58,475 bases of DNA from Desulfovibrionaceae bacterium (lineage in GTDB: Bacteria > Desulfobacterota > Desulfovibrionia > Desulfovibrionales > Desulfovibrionaceae). The stretch lies in the NCBI GenBank assembly GCA_028689675.1, contig JAQVCS010000016.1:1-58475 (forward strand), in the 5' to 3' direction. Positions 16,139 to 26,197 of this stretch are shown here, one piece after another. The notes under the pieces were generated by a model that worked only from the letters and a program-made list of their open reading frames with translations, had not been told where the DNA came from and made no database searches. Position numbers and translations under genes: made by a program. How positions within the stretch are numbered: position 1 is the first letter of the stretch; each line of letters opens with the position of its first letter.

Positions 16139-19100
16139 AGAGCATTTCCAAATCTTCGCGCGTGAGGGACTTCCATGTATCCTGCCCCGGAATGATAGCC
16201 TCGGCTACGCCGCGCTTGGCCTCTTGCAATTTAAGAATTTTTTCTTCCACGGTATTTTCACAAATAAGCTTGTAGGAAAAGACCTGCCTTGTTTGCCCAA
16301 TACGGTGTGTGCGGTCGGTTGCCTGACTTTCCACTGCGGGGTTCCACCATGGGTCATAGTGAATAACATAGTCGGCCGAGGTCAGGTTCAAGCCAGTGCC
16401 CCCTGCCTTAAGCGAAATAAGGAAGATGGGAATTTCGGGCGTGTTATTAAAGCGGTCAACCTGTTCAAAGCGGTCTTTGCTTGCCCCATCAAGGTAGCAG
16501 AAAGGCACATTGCTGGCCGCTAACCACTGGCGTATAATGTGCAGCATTTGCACAAATTGTGAGAACACCAGTACCTTGTGCCCGCCTTCCACAATTTCCA
16601 TAACCATATCTTTAAAGGCTTCAAACTTGCCCGAAGGCAGGTTGTTGGAAAAGCCGGGCATATCCAGCTTCAGCAAGCGGGGGTGGCAGCAAATTTGGCG
16701 CAGCTTGAGCAAGGCGTCCAAAATGGACATCTGGCTTTTGGCAAGGCCTTTTTGGTCAACATCGGCAAGCACTTGCTCGCGCAGCTTGTGCGCCAAGGCT
16801 GCGTAGAGCTGCTGCTGTTCTTCTTCCAAAGCGCAGCAGGTGACACTTTCCACCTTGGGCGGCAAATCTTTGGCCACTTCTGCCTTGGTGCGGCGCAAAA
16901 TAAAGGGGCGCACGCGCGTGCGCAAATATTCCAGCGTTTCGGGGTCACCGTCTTTAATGGGCTTGATGATGCCGCGCTGGAAAGAATGCTGCGAACCCAG
17001 AAAGCCCGGCATAAGAAATTCAAACAATGACCATAATTCAAACAAATTGTTTTCAATAGGTGTGCCCGAAAGGCACAGGCGCATGCGGGCATTGATGCGG
17101 CGCACAGCGCGGGCTGTAATGGTGTTGGGGTTTTTGATATTTTGGGCTTCGTCCAGAATAACGGTGTTAAAGGTGTATTTTTCCAGCTCCTCAAGGTCAC
17201 GGCGCAAGAGGGCATAGGTGGTGATGATAAGGTCAGAATTAGCAATATGCTGGAACATATTTTCGCGGCGCGTGCCATAAATGGTCAGGCGGCGCATGCT
17301 GGGCACAAACTTTTGTGCTTCACGTTCCCAGTTGGGCAGCACTGAGGTGGGCACAACAATAAGGTTGGGGCCAGTGTAGTTATGCTCTATCATATGCTGA
17401 ATAAAGGCAAGGGTTTGCACTGTTTTGCCCAAGCCCATTTCGTCTGCCAAAATACCGCCAAAGCCGTATTCGGAAAGGAAATTGAGGTACGAAAGCCCTT
17501 GTAGCTGATAGCCGCGCAGTTCTGCATGCAGGGCACGGGGCTGGCTGATGGGGCGCACTTCTTTGAAATTGCGTATCTTTTCACGCAGCAAATTCCAGAA
17601 AGAATCTGTCTGCGCTCCGGGCAAATCTTCTAGCAGGCTGTCCAGCACGGGCGCTTCAAACTGGCGGAATTTTGCCTGCGGGGGCTTGCTGGGGTCAAGG
17701 CCAAGGGCGGTAAGCTTGTGCGCCAGCTTTTCCAGCCACGCTTCGGGCAGGCTGGTGTATGAGCCGTCTTTGAGCTGCACATAGCGCTTGCCCTTTGCCC
17801 ACGCCTTCCAGATTTTTTCCAAAGGTACAGATTGGCCGTCATAATCAACAGTAATATCAAGCGAGAACCATTTTTCTTTCTCATTACTTTCAACATTGGC
17901 ATTGATAACAGACTGTGCTGTGCGCACTTTATAGCGAGAAAGCGCCTTTTCCCCAAACACGCGGTAGGTATCCACCAGCTTGGGGTAAGAATCAAGCAAA
18001 AAGGCAATGGCTTCTTCTGGTTCCAAGAACCAAAGCTTGTTGGAGCGCGCCTGAAAGCCCATGGCCGAGAGCTCTGTCATCAAGCCTGCTTCTTCTTCCT
18101 GATGGCGGCGCACCAAATAGGTTGCCCCCTGATAGGTGTAGCTGCCTGTCTGGAAATCGGGGTTGGGGCCGCCTAGTTGAAATTCACCATGCATGGTTTC
18201 ATAAATATTTTCTACCTCAAGGGTCAGCAGGCTGCCTTCTTCATCCAAAAAGAGCTTGGGATTGTACGAGGCAGGCTGGAACACAGGCTCCATAAGGCGC
18301 AAAAATTCCTGCGGCTCATACAGCTCGGTTGAGGGCAGGCGCGTCCACACACGGTCGAGAAATTCAGAAATTTCTGCCTGTGGCACAATGGGTGGGTTGC
18401 CCACAAGATCATGCACTAGGGAAGGGTGCAGGGCTGTTTGCACTGGGTAAAAATTGTGGTGATGGCACACCCACAGGGGCATTTGCCCATGAAAGGTCAC
18501 GGGGGTGTCGGCACGGTCAAGCTTGCCAATGGGCACGGGCGGGCGGCCTTCGCGCTTGAGCAGCACATCAAAGCTAAAGCCTTCATCCCCAAGGTTGGGG
18601 CGCAGCTTCAGGGCAAAGGGCGTGCTTTCAATGTGGCAAATGTTGTCACTTTCTTGCCACAGCAAATAATATTCGCGGCGTATAGCCCAGAAAAACCATG
18701 AAATAAGCCCAGCAGGAATTTCTACCCTGTGACCATAATAATCTTGATACTGCCCAATTTGCCGCGCCACTTCGGGCAATTGCGGTGAAACCTCGCTCCA
18801 CTCGGGGTTGCGCAGAATTTGTTCCAGCGTTACCTCTGTGTGCACGGTGGAAAGCCCCGATTTGTTTTGCCTGCCGCGGTAAAATTCTACAGAAAGCCGC
18901 CCCGGCTCGGGGAAAAAGCGAAAAATCATATAATGCTTGCCCGCTTCTGGCTCCATATCGGTAGAAAAGAACGAGCGGAAGCTTTGCTTCCAGTCGCGCA
19001 CAGGGCTGGGCTGCGGTTCTTCGGGCGCAGAAACATCGTCATTGCGAAATTCGTCTTGAATGCGCAAAGCAAGGGCGGCCACATGCGAGCACACGCCCGA

Positions 19101-19361
19101 AAAGGCGTCTGTGCAATTGCATTGCTGTTTGGTTGTTCGATCAAGAAGATTAAACAACAAAACAGGGTTATACACCTGAAAATCATCACCCTGAATAACG
19201 CCCTGCATGTGCCACTGGTCACCATTTTGGCTGATATTTATTTTTTGCACACCGCCTTCAGAAAGGATATAGTGCCCCATGTCGCGGATATATTCGGGGA
19301 TAACCTCGTTGAGGAAGCTTTGATTCAATTCTCGAACCACATTTTTTTCGGCGCGCGTCAT
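16128..19361 (-). CDS. SNF2/HepA-type helicase with SWIM zinc finger
   Basis: A 1077-aa ATP-driven DNA translocase. Near residue 85 is a SWIM-like finger (CNCTDAFSGVCSHVAAL). A long middle region resembles the bacterial SNF2-associated domain. The motor follows: LADEMGLGKT (~640), the DEAQ box VILDEAQNIKNP (~735), RLCLSGTPIENN, RRTKAEVAKDLP, and the second lobe with LISLKAGGTGLNLT and DRTHRIGQTRQV. Complete and of typical length for bacterial SNF2 proteins that act in transcription or repair. No restriction, methylase or defence genes flank it, so I do not call it a defence helicase. Confidence 0.93.
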   Translation of the reverse strand: MTRAEKNVVRELNQSFLNEVIPEYIRDMGHYILSEGGVQKINISQNGDQWHMQGVIQGDDFQVYNPVLLFNLLDRTTKQQCNCTDAFSGVCSHVAALALRIQDEFRNDDVSAPEEPQPSPVRDWKQSFRSFFSTDMEPEAGKHYMIFRFFPEPGRLSVEFYRGRQNKSGLSTVHTEVTLEQILRNPEWSEVSPQLPEVARQIGQYQDYYGHRVEIPAGLISWFFWAIRREYYLLWQESDNICHIESTPFALKLRPNLGDEGFSFDVLLKREGRPPVPIGKLDRADTPVTFHGQMPLWVCHHHNFYPVQTALHPSLVHDLVGNPPIVPQAEISEFLDRVWTRLPSTELYEPQEFLRLMEPVFQPASYNPKLFLDEEGSLLTLEVENIYETMHGEFQLGGPNPDFQTGSYTYQGATYLVRRHQEEEAGLMTELSAMGFQARSNKLWFLEPEEAIAFLLDSYPKLVDTYRVFGEKALSRYKVRTAQSVINANVESNEKEKWFSLDITVDYDGQSVPLEKIWKAWAKGKRYVQLKDGSYTSLPEAWLEKLAHKLTALGLDPSKPPQAKFRQFEAPVLDSLLEDLPGAQTDSFWNLLREKIRNFKEVRPISQPRALHAELRGYQLQGLSYLNFLSEYGFGGILADEMGLGKTVQTLAFIQHMIEHNYTGPNLIVVPTSVLPNWEREAQKFVPSMRRLTIYGTRRENMFQHIANSDLIITTYALLRRDLEELEKYTFNTVILDEAQNIKNPNTITARAVRRINARMRLCLSGTPIENNLFELWSLFEFLMPGFLGSQHSFQRGIIKPIKDGDPETLEYLRTRVRPFILRRTKAEVAKDLPPKVESVTCCALEEEQQQLYAALAHKLREQVLADVDQKGLAKSQMSILDALLKLRQICCHPRLLKLDMPGFSNNLPSGKFEAFKDMVMEIVEGGHKVLVFSQFVQMLHIIRQWLAASNVPFCYLDGASKDRFEQVDRFNNTPEIPIFLISLKAGGTGLNLTSADYVIHYDPWWNPAVESQATDRTHRIGQTRQVFSYKLICENTVEEKILKLQEAKRGVAEAIIPGQDTWKSLTREDLEMLFDV

Positions 19362-19439
19362 GCGGAAAACTCCTTAAATGCTGGGCAAGGATGCTCTTGG
19401 GGGCATATCCTCGCGTAGTATCCCTTCAGATAACACAAC

Positions 19440-21182
19440 ATGCGTTATAAAATCAATAGAACGCGGCGAATTTATGGCTATTTATCTTGCACTGCCTCTG
19501 TAACCTTAACAACACATACCGATATCGTGAAAAATAAAGCAAAAAAATCAAGCTATTTCTCTGTTTTGTGCACAATATGCTGCCTGTTGGGCTTTTTTTT
19601 CATTCAGCCAGTGCAAGCAGCAAGCCAGCCTAAAAATGCCGAAAATAATGACGCCCCTGTCGATGGAGATCGCATTGTTTTTGGCAGCATAGGGGAAGCC
19701 TCTAATCTTATCCCCTACATAACAGCAGATTCTGCTTCGCATGAAATAGCTGATTTATTGTATATTTCTCCCCTGCGTTATAATAAGAACCTTGAAGTTG
19801 AACCCTATGCAGCAGAAAGTTTTAGTGTGGAAGACGAAGGGCGCTTGCTGCGCTTTACCTTGCGTAAAGGTATGTTGTGGGAAGATGGTGTGGAAATCAC
19901 TGCTGAAGATGTGGAATATACATGGAAAATAGTGTGTGACCCAGCCACAGGCAGCCCCTATGCACAAGATTTTCAAGCAGTTAAAGAATTTACTGTTACG
20001 GGGCGCTATTCTTTTGAAGTGCGCTATGACAAGTTTTATACCCGTGCTATGAGTGCTTGGATGAGCCCCATTTTACCCAAGCATATTTTACAGGGGCAAA
20101 ATATACGCTCCACACCTTTTTCGCGCAAACCCGTGGGTGCTGGGGCATACCGCTTGAAACAGTGGGAACCGGGCTCGCGCATCACGCTGGCGGCTTCCCC
20201 TACCTATTTCAAGGGCAAGCCACATATAGCAGAGCAGGTGTACCGCATCATTCCCGATGCCTCCACCTTGTTTATGGAAGGCAAGGCCGGCAAGGTGGAT
20301 GTGCTGGGCTTGAGCCCGCAGCAATATCTGCGCCAGACCAGTGGGGAATTTTGGCAAAAAGAATTTACCAAATATAATTTTGTGGGCTCGCTCTATGTTT
20401 TTTTGGGCTTTAATTTAGAGCACCCTGTTTTTAAGGATGTGCGCGTGCGGCGGGCAATTTCTTTAGCCATTAATCGCGACGATTTGGTCAAAGGCGTATT
20501 GATGGGGCAGGGCACACCAGCCAATGGCCCCTTTAAGCCGGGCACATGGGCGCATGATGCCAGCCTGCCCCCTGTGCAGCAAAATATTCTTGCTGCCAAA
20601 GCCCTGCTGGCCGAGGCAGGCTTTAGCGACAGCGATGGTGACGGCGTGGTGGATAAGCAGGGGCGCGCCCTAGCCTTTACCATTTTAACTAATCAGGGGA
20701 ATGAGCAGCGCATTTTAACTGCCACGGTAATTCAGGCACAGCTAAAGGCCGTGGGGGTAAAGGTGCAGGTGCGCACAGTGGAATGGGCAGCATTTATTCG
20801 CGAATTTGTAAATAAGGGGCGCTTTGATGCCATTATTCTGGGCTGGACTTTACCCGCCGAGCCAGACCCCTATGCCGTGTGGCATTCTTCGCAAAGCTAT
20901 GCTGGCGGGCTGAATATGACCCATTACCGCAATGCCGAAGTGGATGACCTGCTGGAGGCCGCCCGCACTCAGCCCGACCAGCACAAGCGTATTGCCCTGT
21001 ACAAGCGTTTTCAGCAAATTTTATATGAAGAGCAGCCCTATTGCTTTTTGTATGTGCCCTATTCGCTTTTTGCCGTGCAGTCGCGTTTTCATGGCATACA
21101 GCCAGCGCTGGCGGGAATTTTGTATAATATGGAAGAATGGTGGGTGCCGCGGGCGCAGCAAAAATACACTCTTGCCCCCTAA
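19440..21182 (+). CDS. Extracellular solute-binding protein, family 5 (peptide/nickel type)
   Basis: A secreted binding protein of up to 580 aa for an ABC importer of the DppA/OppA/NikA class. After the signal peptide (VLCTICCLLGFFFIQPVQA) come the conserved blocks: SPLRYNKNLEVEPYAAESF, FTLRKGMLWEDGVEITAEDVEYTWK, VRRAISLAINRDDLVKGVLMGQGTPANGPF, and LKAVGVKVQVRTVEWAAFI. The true start may be the in-frame GTG at 19527, which puts the basic KNKAKK directly before the hydrophobic core; neither start has a clear ribosome-binding site. No permease or ATPase genes follow, so it is an orphan binding protein here. Confidence 0.88.
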   Translation: MRYKINRTRRIYGYLSCTASVTLTTHTDIVKNKAKKSSYFSVLCTICCLLGFFFIQPVQAASQPKNAENNDAPVDGDRIVFGSIGEASNLIPYITADSASHEIADLLYISPLRYNKNLEVEPYAAESFSVEDEGRLLRFTLRKGMLWEDGVEITAEDVEYTWKIVCDPATGSPYAQDFQAVKEFTVTGRYSFEVRYDKFYTRAMSAWMSPILPKHILQGQNIRSTPFSRKPVGAGAYRLKQWEPGSRITLAASPTYFKGKPHIAEQVYRIIPDASTLFMEGKAGKVDVLGLSPQQYLRQTSGEFWQKEFTKYNFVGSLYVFLGFNLEHPVFKDVRVRRAISLAINRDDLVKGVLMGQGTPANGPFKPGTWAHDASLPPVQQNILAAKALLAEAGFSDSDGDGVVDKQGRALAFTILTNQGNEQRILTATVIQAQLKAVGVKVQVRTVEWAAFIREFVNKGRFDAIILGWTLPAEPDPYAVWHSSQSYAGGLNMTHYRNAEVDDLLEAARTQPDQHKRIALYKRFQQILYEEQPYCFLYVPYSLFAVQSRFHGIQPALAGILYNMEEWWVPRAQQKYTLAP

Positions 21183-21304
21183 GGCTGGCGTAAGAGCTTT
21201 TCATTTACGGATATTCTCTGTATTGTTAAACCAGTATTTACCTGTAAGCCACTTATGACCAAAGGTGCTCTGCTTTTACTCAAGAGCATAAAAACGGTAT
21301 TTCT

Positions 21305-23467
21305 ATGATACGTATTCAAGAAATTTTAGATAAAGTTGCCAGCCGCGATGCCAATGCCAATGTGGAGCTTATTCAAAAAGCCTATGTTTTTGCAGCCAGC
21401 GCCCATGCTGGGCAAACGCGCCTTTCTGGCGAGCCCTACCTTTCGCACCCCCTAGCGGTGGCAAATACCCTTGCCGCCATGGGCTTTGACGAGCCCACGG
21501 TGGCGGCTGGCCTGCTGCATGACACAGTAGAAGACACCAAAGCCACCATTGACGAACTGGCAGAAAATTTTGGGGATGAAGTGGCCGACATTGTGGACGG
21601 CGTGACCAAAATCAGCCTTATCCCCTTTGACAATAAAGAAGAAGCGCAGGCCGAAAATATACGCAAAATGATTCTTGCCATGAGCCATGACATGCGTGTG
21701 CTTATGGTCAAGCTAGCCGACCGCCTGCACAATATGAGCACGCTTGATTTTCAAAAAGAATACAAGCAAAAGCGCATTGCTCAGGAAACAATGGATATTT
21801 ATGCGCCCTTGGCCAACCGCCTTGGCCTGTACCGCATGAAGCAGCAATTGGAAGATTTGAGCTTTAAATACCTGCGCCCAGATATTTATAACCATATCAC
21901 GGCATGGCTTGATGCCCATCAGGTAGTGGAAAAGCAAATTATTGATACCGTGGTGGAGCAGCTTGACCTGCTGCTGGAAGAAAACGGCCTGAAAGGCTCG
22001 GTAAAGGGGCGCATCAAGCATAAATACAGCATCCACAAAAAGATGACTTCGCAATCACTGACCATGGATGAAATGCACGATATTATGGCATTTCGCGTGA
22101 TTGTGGACGATTTGAAAGATTGCTATGCCGTGCTGGGGCTGGTGCATTCGGTGTGGAAGCCAGTGCATGGGCGCTTTAAAGACTATATTTCTCAGCCCAA
22201 GGCCAATGGCTACCAAAGCCTGCACACCACAGTCATTGGCCCCGATGCAGAGCGTATTGAAATTCAAATACGCACCTCGGCCATGCACAAGCAAGCAGAG
22301 CATGGCGTGGCAGCGCATTGGCTGTATAAAGAAAAAGGCCGCGTAAACCCCAAAGATTTGGAGCAATTTACATGGCTGCGTGAAATTTTTGAACGCCAGC
22401 GCGATGAAAGTGATTCGAAAGAATTTATGCACGCCCTTAAATTGGATTTATTTAAGGAAGAAGTGTATGTCTACACCCCTGCGGGCGATGTGAAGGAATT
22501 GCCAGAAGGCGCAACCCCCTTGGATTTTGCTTTTCACATCCACAGCAAGGTGGGGCATCATTGTGCTGGCGCCAAGGTGAATGGCCGCCTTGTGCCGCTG
22601 GGCACGCCGCTGCAAAATGGGGATACTATAGAAATTATTACCGACCCCAACCGCAGCCCCAACCGTGACTGGCTGAAACTGGTAAAAACAGCCAAAGCAC
22701 GCAGCCGTATTCAGCATTATTTGCGCACAGAAGAGCGTGCCCATGCCCTTGCGCTGGGGCGCGACATGTTGGAAAAAGAGGGGCGTAAGCTCAGCCTGAA
22801 TGTGGGTAAAGCCATGAAAAAAGGCGAGCTGGCTATTGTTGCGCAAGACATGAATTATGAAACCATTGAAGATATGATGGTAGCAGTGGGCTATGCTACC
22901 ATTACGCCGCGCAAGGTTTTAAACAGGCTTTATGCCGTGCTGAACCCCGAAATAGCCGTGGAAGAAGCCGCACCAGCCCCACAAGGCAAGGAAGCAAGCA
23001 AGGCCTCCACCCCTGTGCGGGCAGATGGCGTGGGCGTTTCAGGCGTGGATGGCGTGCTGATGCGCTTTGCCAAATGCTGCAACCCCGTGTATGGCGACCC
23101 CATTGTGGGCTATATCAGCCGCGGGCTGGGGGTCAGCGTGCACCGTGCAGACTGCCCCAATGTGGCCAACATGGAGCCAGAGCGCCTTATTTCTGTGCAT
23201 TGGGATGGGGAAGAAGAAGGCAAGCCCTACGAAGCCCGCATTTATGTGCTGTGCCGTAATGAAAAAGGCGTGCTTGCGGAAGTGGCTTTGTGCCTTGCTA
23301 GCGATGGGGTGAATATTGAATCGCTTGAAACCCACGGGCTTGTGGATGGGCGCTCTGAAATGCACATTACTGTGCAGGTGCGCAATGTAAACCAGCTCTA
23401 TACCTTGATAGACGCCATTCGCAAGCTGCCCACTATTTTGGAAGTAGTGCGGGCAACAGACGACTAG
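21305..23467 (+). CDS. rel: Bifunctional (p)ppGpp synthetase/hydrolase (Rel/SpoT)
   Basis: A 720-aa stringent-response enzyme. The N-terminal HD hydrolase domain shows SHPLAVANTLA, HDTVEDT and LADRLHNM. The synthetase domain has VHGRFKDYISQPKANGYQSLHTT. It continues with a TGS domain (VYVYTPAGDVKELPEGATPLDFAFHIH), a Cys-rich conserved region (MRFAKCCNPVYGDPIVGYISRG, DCPN) and a C-terminal ACT domain. The intact HD motif and the RFKD wording point to a two-function Rel. It is a single gene followed by a repeat element and a strong terminator. Confidence 0.97.
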   Translation: MIRIQEILDKVASRDANANVELIQKAYVFAASAHAGQTRLSGEPYLSHPLAVANTLAAMGFDEPTVAAGLLHDTVEDTKATIDELAENFGDEVADIVDGVTKISLIPFDNKEEAQAENIRKMILAMSHDMRVLMVKLADRLHNMSTLDFQKEYKQKRIAQETMDIYAPLANRLGLYRMKQQLEDLSFKYLRPDIYNHITAWLDAHQVVEKQIIDTVVEQLDLLLEENGLKGSVKGRIKHKYSIHKKMTSQSLTMDEMHDIMAFRVIVDDLKDCYAVLGLVHSVWKPVHGRFKDYISQPKANGYQSLHTTVIGPDAERIEIQIRTSAMHKQAEHGVAAHWLYKEKGRVNPKDLEQFTWLREIFERQRDESDSKEFMHALKLDLFKEEVYVYTPAGDVKELPEGATPLDFAFHIHSKVGHHCAGAKVNGRLVPLGTPLQNGDTIEIITDPNRSPNRDWLKLVKTAKARSRIQHYLRTEERAHALALGRDMLEKEGRKLSLNVGKAMKKGELAIVAQDMNYETIEDMMVAVGYATITPRKVLNRLYAVLNPEIAVEEAAPAPQGKEASKASTPVRADGVGVSGVDGVLMRFAKCCNPVYGDPIVGYISRGLGVSVHRADCPNVANMEPERLISVHWDGEEEGKPYEARIYVLCRNEKGVLAEVALCLASDGVNIESLETHGLVDGRSEMHITVQVRNVNQLYTLIDAIRKLPTILEVVRATDD

Positions 23468-23574
23468 GGCAATGTTGTCTTGAAATTGCTCTGGCAAGAG
23501 CAAGAGAAAATGCCCGCCATAAGGGCATAAGCCCATATATATGTGCGCTGGTATAGGCCAAGGTATGTTTAGGG

Positions 23575-23687
23575 CGTGTTCACCTTCAAAGCGCCTGTAA
23601 CGGGGAAGTGCATTCCCCTATGAGCTTTGAGTGGTGAGGATTTCCTACGAAACCTTGCGAGCATTTTCAAAGGCAAAATGCTCTAAA
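23575..23687 (+). repeat. Three-hairpin intergenic repeat, copy 2
   Basis: The sequence GTGTTCACCTTCAAAGC and following bases match copy 1 closely. The outer arms are TCAAAGC and GCTTTGA, with GGGGAAGTGCATTCCCC at the tip. The last stem is GCATTTTCAAAGGCAAAATGC. It lies between rel and the terminator at 23759. Confidence 0.8.
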
Positions 23688-23758
23688 CACCAATCAGCTC
23701 TCTGTGCTGTTATGCCATAAAGGGCAGGCCATATGCCTTTCGTTGTGAGAGGCTATAG

Positions 23759-23803
23759 ACACTAAAAAGAAGACAGTGGATAACGCTGTCTTCTTTTTAG
23801 TGT
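23759..23803. terminator. Perfect 18-bp hairpin between rel and the Mla-type operon
   Basis: ACACTAAAAAGAAGACAG pairs perfectly with CTGTCTTCTTTTTAGTGT around a 9-nt loop. The A/T tracts inside the arms suit bidirectional termination of convergent transcripts. Confidence 0.8.
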
Positions 23804-23883
23804 GCGCTGTCTTATTTTCGTTTGCCTTGGGTGGTTTGTGCTTATAATTCCGTGCGGGAATAAAAAGTATTGTGTGAAGCTCT

Positions 23884-24495
23884 CTATTTATAGCGCAGGG
23901 TATTCAACGTACTGCTGATGCGTGCACCAAGCTGGCATACCAAAGAGCTTTGCGCCTGCACAAGGCTGTCATAGCTTGCGCCAGCGGGCTCTTGCAGGTT
24001 TATTTCTTCTGTATGCAGCACACCAAGGTTAGAGTGCTCCACACGATAGCGCGCCTGAAGGCGGGCAGTGCCATTCAAAGCACCTTCAAAGGCGAGCACC
24101 TCCACAGAAAGCCAATATTCGGGGTTTTGGTTTTCATCCAGCACCAATTGCACAGGGCTGGTTAGGGCTGGGCTGATAGCTTCAAAGAGCACACGGCGTA
24201 TGCCATAATCCAGAGGCTCTGCCCATGCGTGATATTGCGGCACGGTAACGCGCACACTGTTTGCCTGCCCAGTAACCAAGGCATTGCGCTCAAGATAGGC
24301 TGGCAGCATGACACGGCGCAGGTGCACAGGGGTGAGTGCGCCCTTGGGCTGTGCTATGCTGGCCTGCTGCTGCGGTGCGCGCAAAACGTAATAGGTTGCC
24401 TCGGGGCTGCGCACAATGGCACAGCCAAGGCCACCACCCACCGTGGCACACAGCAAGACAATGCACAGGGCAAAGCGTAATGAGCGAAACATCAT
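23884..24495 (-). CDS. PqiC-like transport-associated lipoprotein
   Basis: A 203-aa outer-membrane-type lipoprotein: signal with lipobox GLGC, then a body starting SPEATYYVLRAP, of the ABC-transport auxiliary (PqiC/YmbA, DUF330) kind. In known systems this lipoprotein helps an MCE protein bridge the periplasm. Its start overlaps the stop of the MCE gene (ATGA), and it is the last gene of the four-gene operon. The operon carries no MlaC-type periplasmic carrier or MlaA, so the lipoprotein probably takes the outer-membrane role. Confidence 0.85.
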   Translation of the reverse strand: MMFRSLRFALCIVLLCATVGGGLGCAIVRSPEATYYVLRAPQQQASIAQPKGALTPVHLRRVMLPAYLERNALVTGQANSVRVTVPQYHAWAEPLDYGIRRVLFEAISPALTSPVQLVLDENQNPEYWLSVEVLAFEGALNGTARLQARYRVEHSNLGVLHTEEINLQEPAGASYDSLVQAQSSLVCQLGARISSTLNTLRYK

Positions 24496-25430
24496 GGGCG
24501 GCTGCCTCCTTTACCCAGAATAAGCGATTCGGGATGTCTTTCCAAGGTATTTGCCAGCTCACGCATGGCGCGGGCGGCGCTGTTAAATTCTTGCAAAGAT
24601 TGGTGTATTTTGCGCACCGTGGGGGAATTGGTGGCGGTAAGGTCACGGGTGTTGTTCATGGCAGCTTCTAGGCTTTTTGCCGCGGCACTCATGTCGTTCA
24701 TAGCCGTGCGGAAGGCCACTATGGTTTGCGGCAATTCTTTGCTACTGGTGTTGATGCTGCCGCGCACGCTGCTGATAAGGCTTGTGCTTTCTTCCAGCAG
24801 GGTGCGCAAGGCCTTGAGTGATGCCTGCAAATCTTCATTTTTCAGCATGCTGTTAAGTGCGGTGAGCGAACGGGAGAGCGTTTCGGTAATATCTTTCACA
24901 GGCAAATTTTCTAAAGTACGCGAAAGGGTATCCAAGGGCGAGGGAATGGTGGGAATTTCCATATCCCGATTGCTGCTGTAATAGGTGGGGGTAGTGGCTG
25001 GGTAGAAATCAAAATCAATGCGGTACTGCCCCGTAATAAGGCTGTTGAGCTGAAGCTGAGCGCGCAGGCCGTTTTCCACCATATTTTTAAATATTCTGTG
25101 CCGTATGGAAAGAGGTACGGATTCTTGAGAAACCCGCCCGCTGAAAGCATCGGGCGAAAGGCGCACGCGCACAGAAATAAGTATACCGCGCCCTTCTTTG
25201 CGGTTGGGCACGAGGCTGATTTTGCTCACACTGCCCATGGGCACACCGCGAAAAACCACGGGCGCGCCAATGCTCAGGCCATTTACCGAGCCATCAAAAT
25301 AGAGGATGTATTCCTCATTATTCGCAGAAAGTAATGATTTGCCGCCCAGTGCCACCAGCGCCAAGACCATAAGCAGCACAGCACACAGCACAAAAGCGCC
25401 CACACCTGCATTGCTGATTTTTTTTGCCAT
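24492..25430 (-). CDS. mlaD: MCE-domain substrate-binding protein (MlaD-like)
   Basis: A 312-aa protein with one N-terminal membrane helix (GVGAFVLCAVLLMVLALVALGG) and a single MCE domain (LYFDGSVNGLSIGAPVVFRGVPMGSVSKI). A long helical C-terminal part follows (TLSRTLENLPVKDITETLSRSL and on). It forms the ring on the periplasmic face that carries phospholipids between membranes. The long helical tail makes it closer to PqiB/YebT-like or longer MlaD forms than to E. coli MlaD (~183 aa). The gap to the ATPase gene is 9 bp. Confidence 0.9.
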   Translation of the reverse strand: MAKKISNAGVGAFVLCAVLLMVLALVALGGKSLLSANNEEYILYFDGSVNGLSIGAPVVFRGVPMGSVSKISLVPNRKEGRGILISVRVRLSPDAFSGRVSQESVPLSIRHRIFKNMVENGLRAQLQLNSLITGQYRIDFDFYPATTPTYYSSNRDMEIPTIPSPLDTLSRTLENLPVKDITETLSRSLTALNSMLKNEDLQASLKALRTLLEESTSLISSVRGSINTSSKELPQTIVAFRTAMNDMSAAAKSLEAAMNNTRDLTATNSPTVRKIHQSLQEFNSAARAMRELANTLERHPESLILGKGGSRP

Positions 25431-25439
25431 ACTTTTTCC

Positions 25440-26195
25440 TTACTTTTCTTCACCGCGCAATAAAAAGCGCCGTACAAGGGGTTTGGTATCTGCCGCTTCA
25501 AGCAATGCCCTTGGGTTGCCGTGGGCAAGGGCAGTGCGGCTTTCTGCATCGAGAAAAATGGAATTATTGCCAATGGCAAAAATGCTTGCCAGCTCATGTG
25601 TAACAATAACAAAGGTTGTGCTGAGTGTGTCGCGCAATTCTAAAATAAGATCATCAAGCAGGCGTGCGGAAAGGGGGTCTAGCCCAGCAGAGGGCTCGTC
25701 CAAAAAAACAATTTCTGGGTCAAGAGCAAGGGCGCGCGCTAGGCCAGCACGTTTGCGCATGCCGCCGCTTATTTCAGATGGGTAATAGTCTTCAAAGCCT
25801 GCCAGCCCAGCCATGGCCAGCTTGAGCGAAGCCTGTTCGCGTATTTGCTGTGCGGAAAGGCTGGTGTATTGTTGCAGCGGCAAGCCCACATTTTCGGCAA
25901 GGGTCATAGAGCTCCACAAAGCGCCGCTTTGAAACAGCACCCCTGCCCGCCGCATTACTGCCTGCCTTTGCTCTGGCGGGGAAGCCCAGAAATTTACATC
26001 GCCATAGTGCACTGTGCCTAAAGCAGGCTCTTTCAAGCCCATTAAAACGCGCAGCAATGTACTTTTACCGCAGCCGCTACCGCCCATGATAATAAAAATA
26101 TCCTGCTTATTCACCTGCATGGAAATATCACGCATGAGCACAAAAGAGCCATAAGCAACGCTGAGGCCAGAAAGGCTGATACAGGGCTGGCTCAT
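25440..26195 (-). CDS. mlaF: Lipid-transport ABC ATPase (MlaF-like)
   Basis: A 251-aa cytoplasmic ATPase that powers MCE-type lipid transport. Walker A is GGSGCGKSTLLRVLMG, the signature SEISGGMRKRAGLARALA (the MRKR form typical of MlaF), Walker B IVFLDEPSAGLDP and the switch FVIVTHELASIFAI. It starts 2 bp from the end of the permease gene. Confidence 0.93.
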   Translation of the reverse strand: MSQPCISLSGLSVAYGSFVLMRDISMQVNKQDIFIIMGGSGCGKSTLLRVLMGLKEPALGTVHYGDVNFWASPPEQRQAVMRRAGVLFQSGALWSSMTLAENVGLPLQQYTSLSAQQIREQASLKLAMAGLAGFEDYYPSEISGGMRKRAGLARALALDPEIVFLDEPSAGLDPLSARLLDDLILELRDTLSTTFVIVTHELASIFAIGNNSIFLDAESRTALAHGNPRALLEAADTKPLVRRFLLRGEEK

Positions 26196-26197
26196 GG

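Noticed and set aside
16128..19361. SNF2 helicase as part of a phage-defence island
   Set aside because: SNF2-like proteins occur in defence systems, but no nuclease, methylase or other defence gene flanks it and its architecture is that of common bacterial SNF2/HepA proteins.
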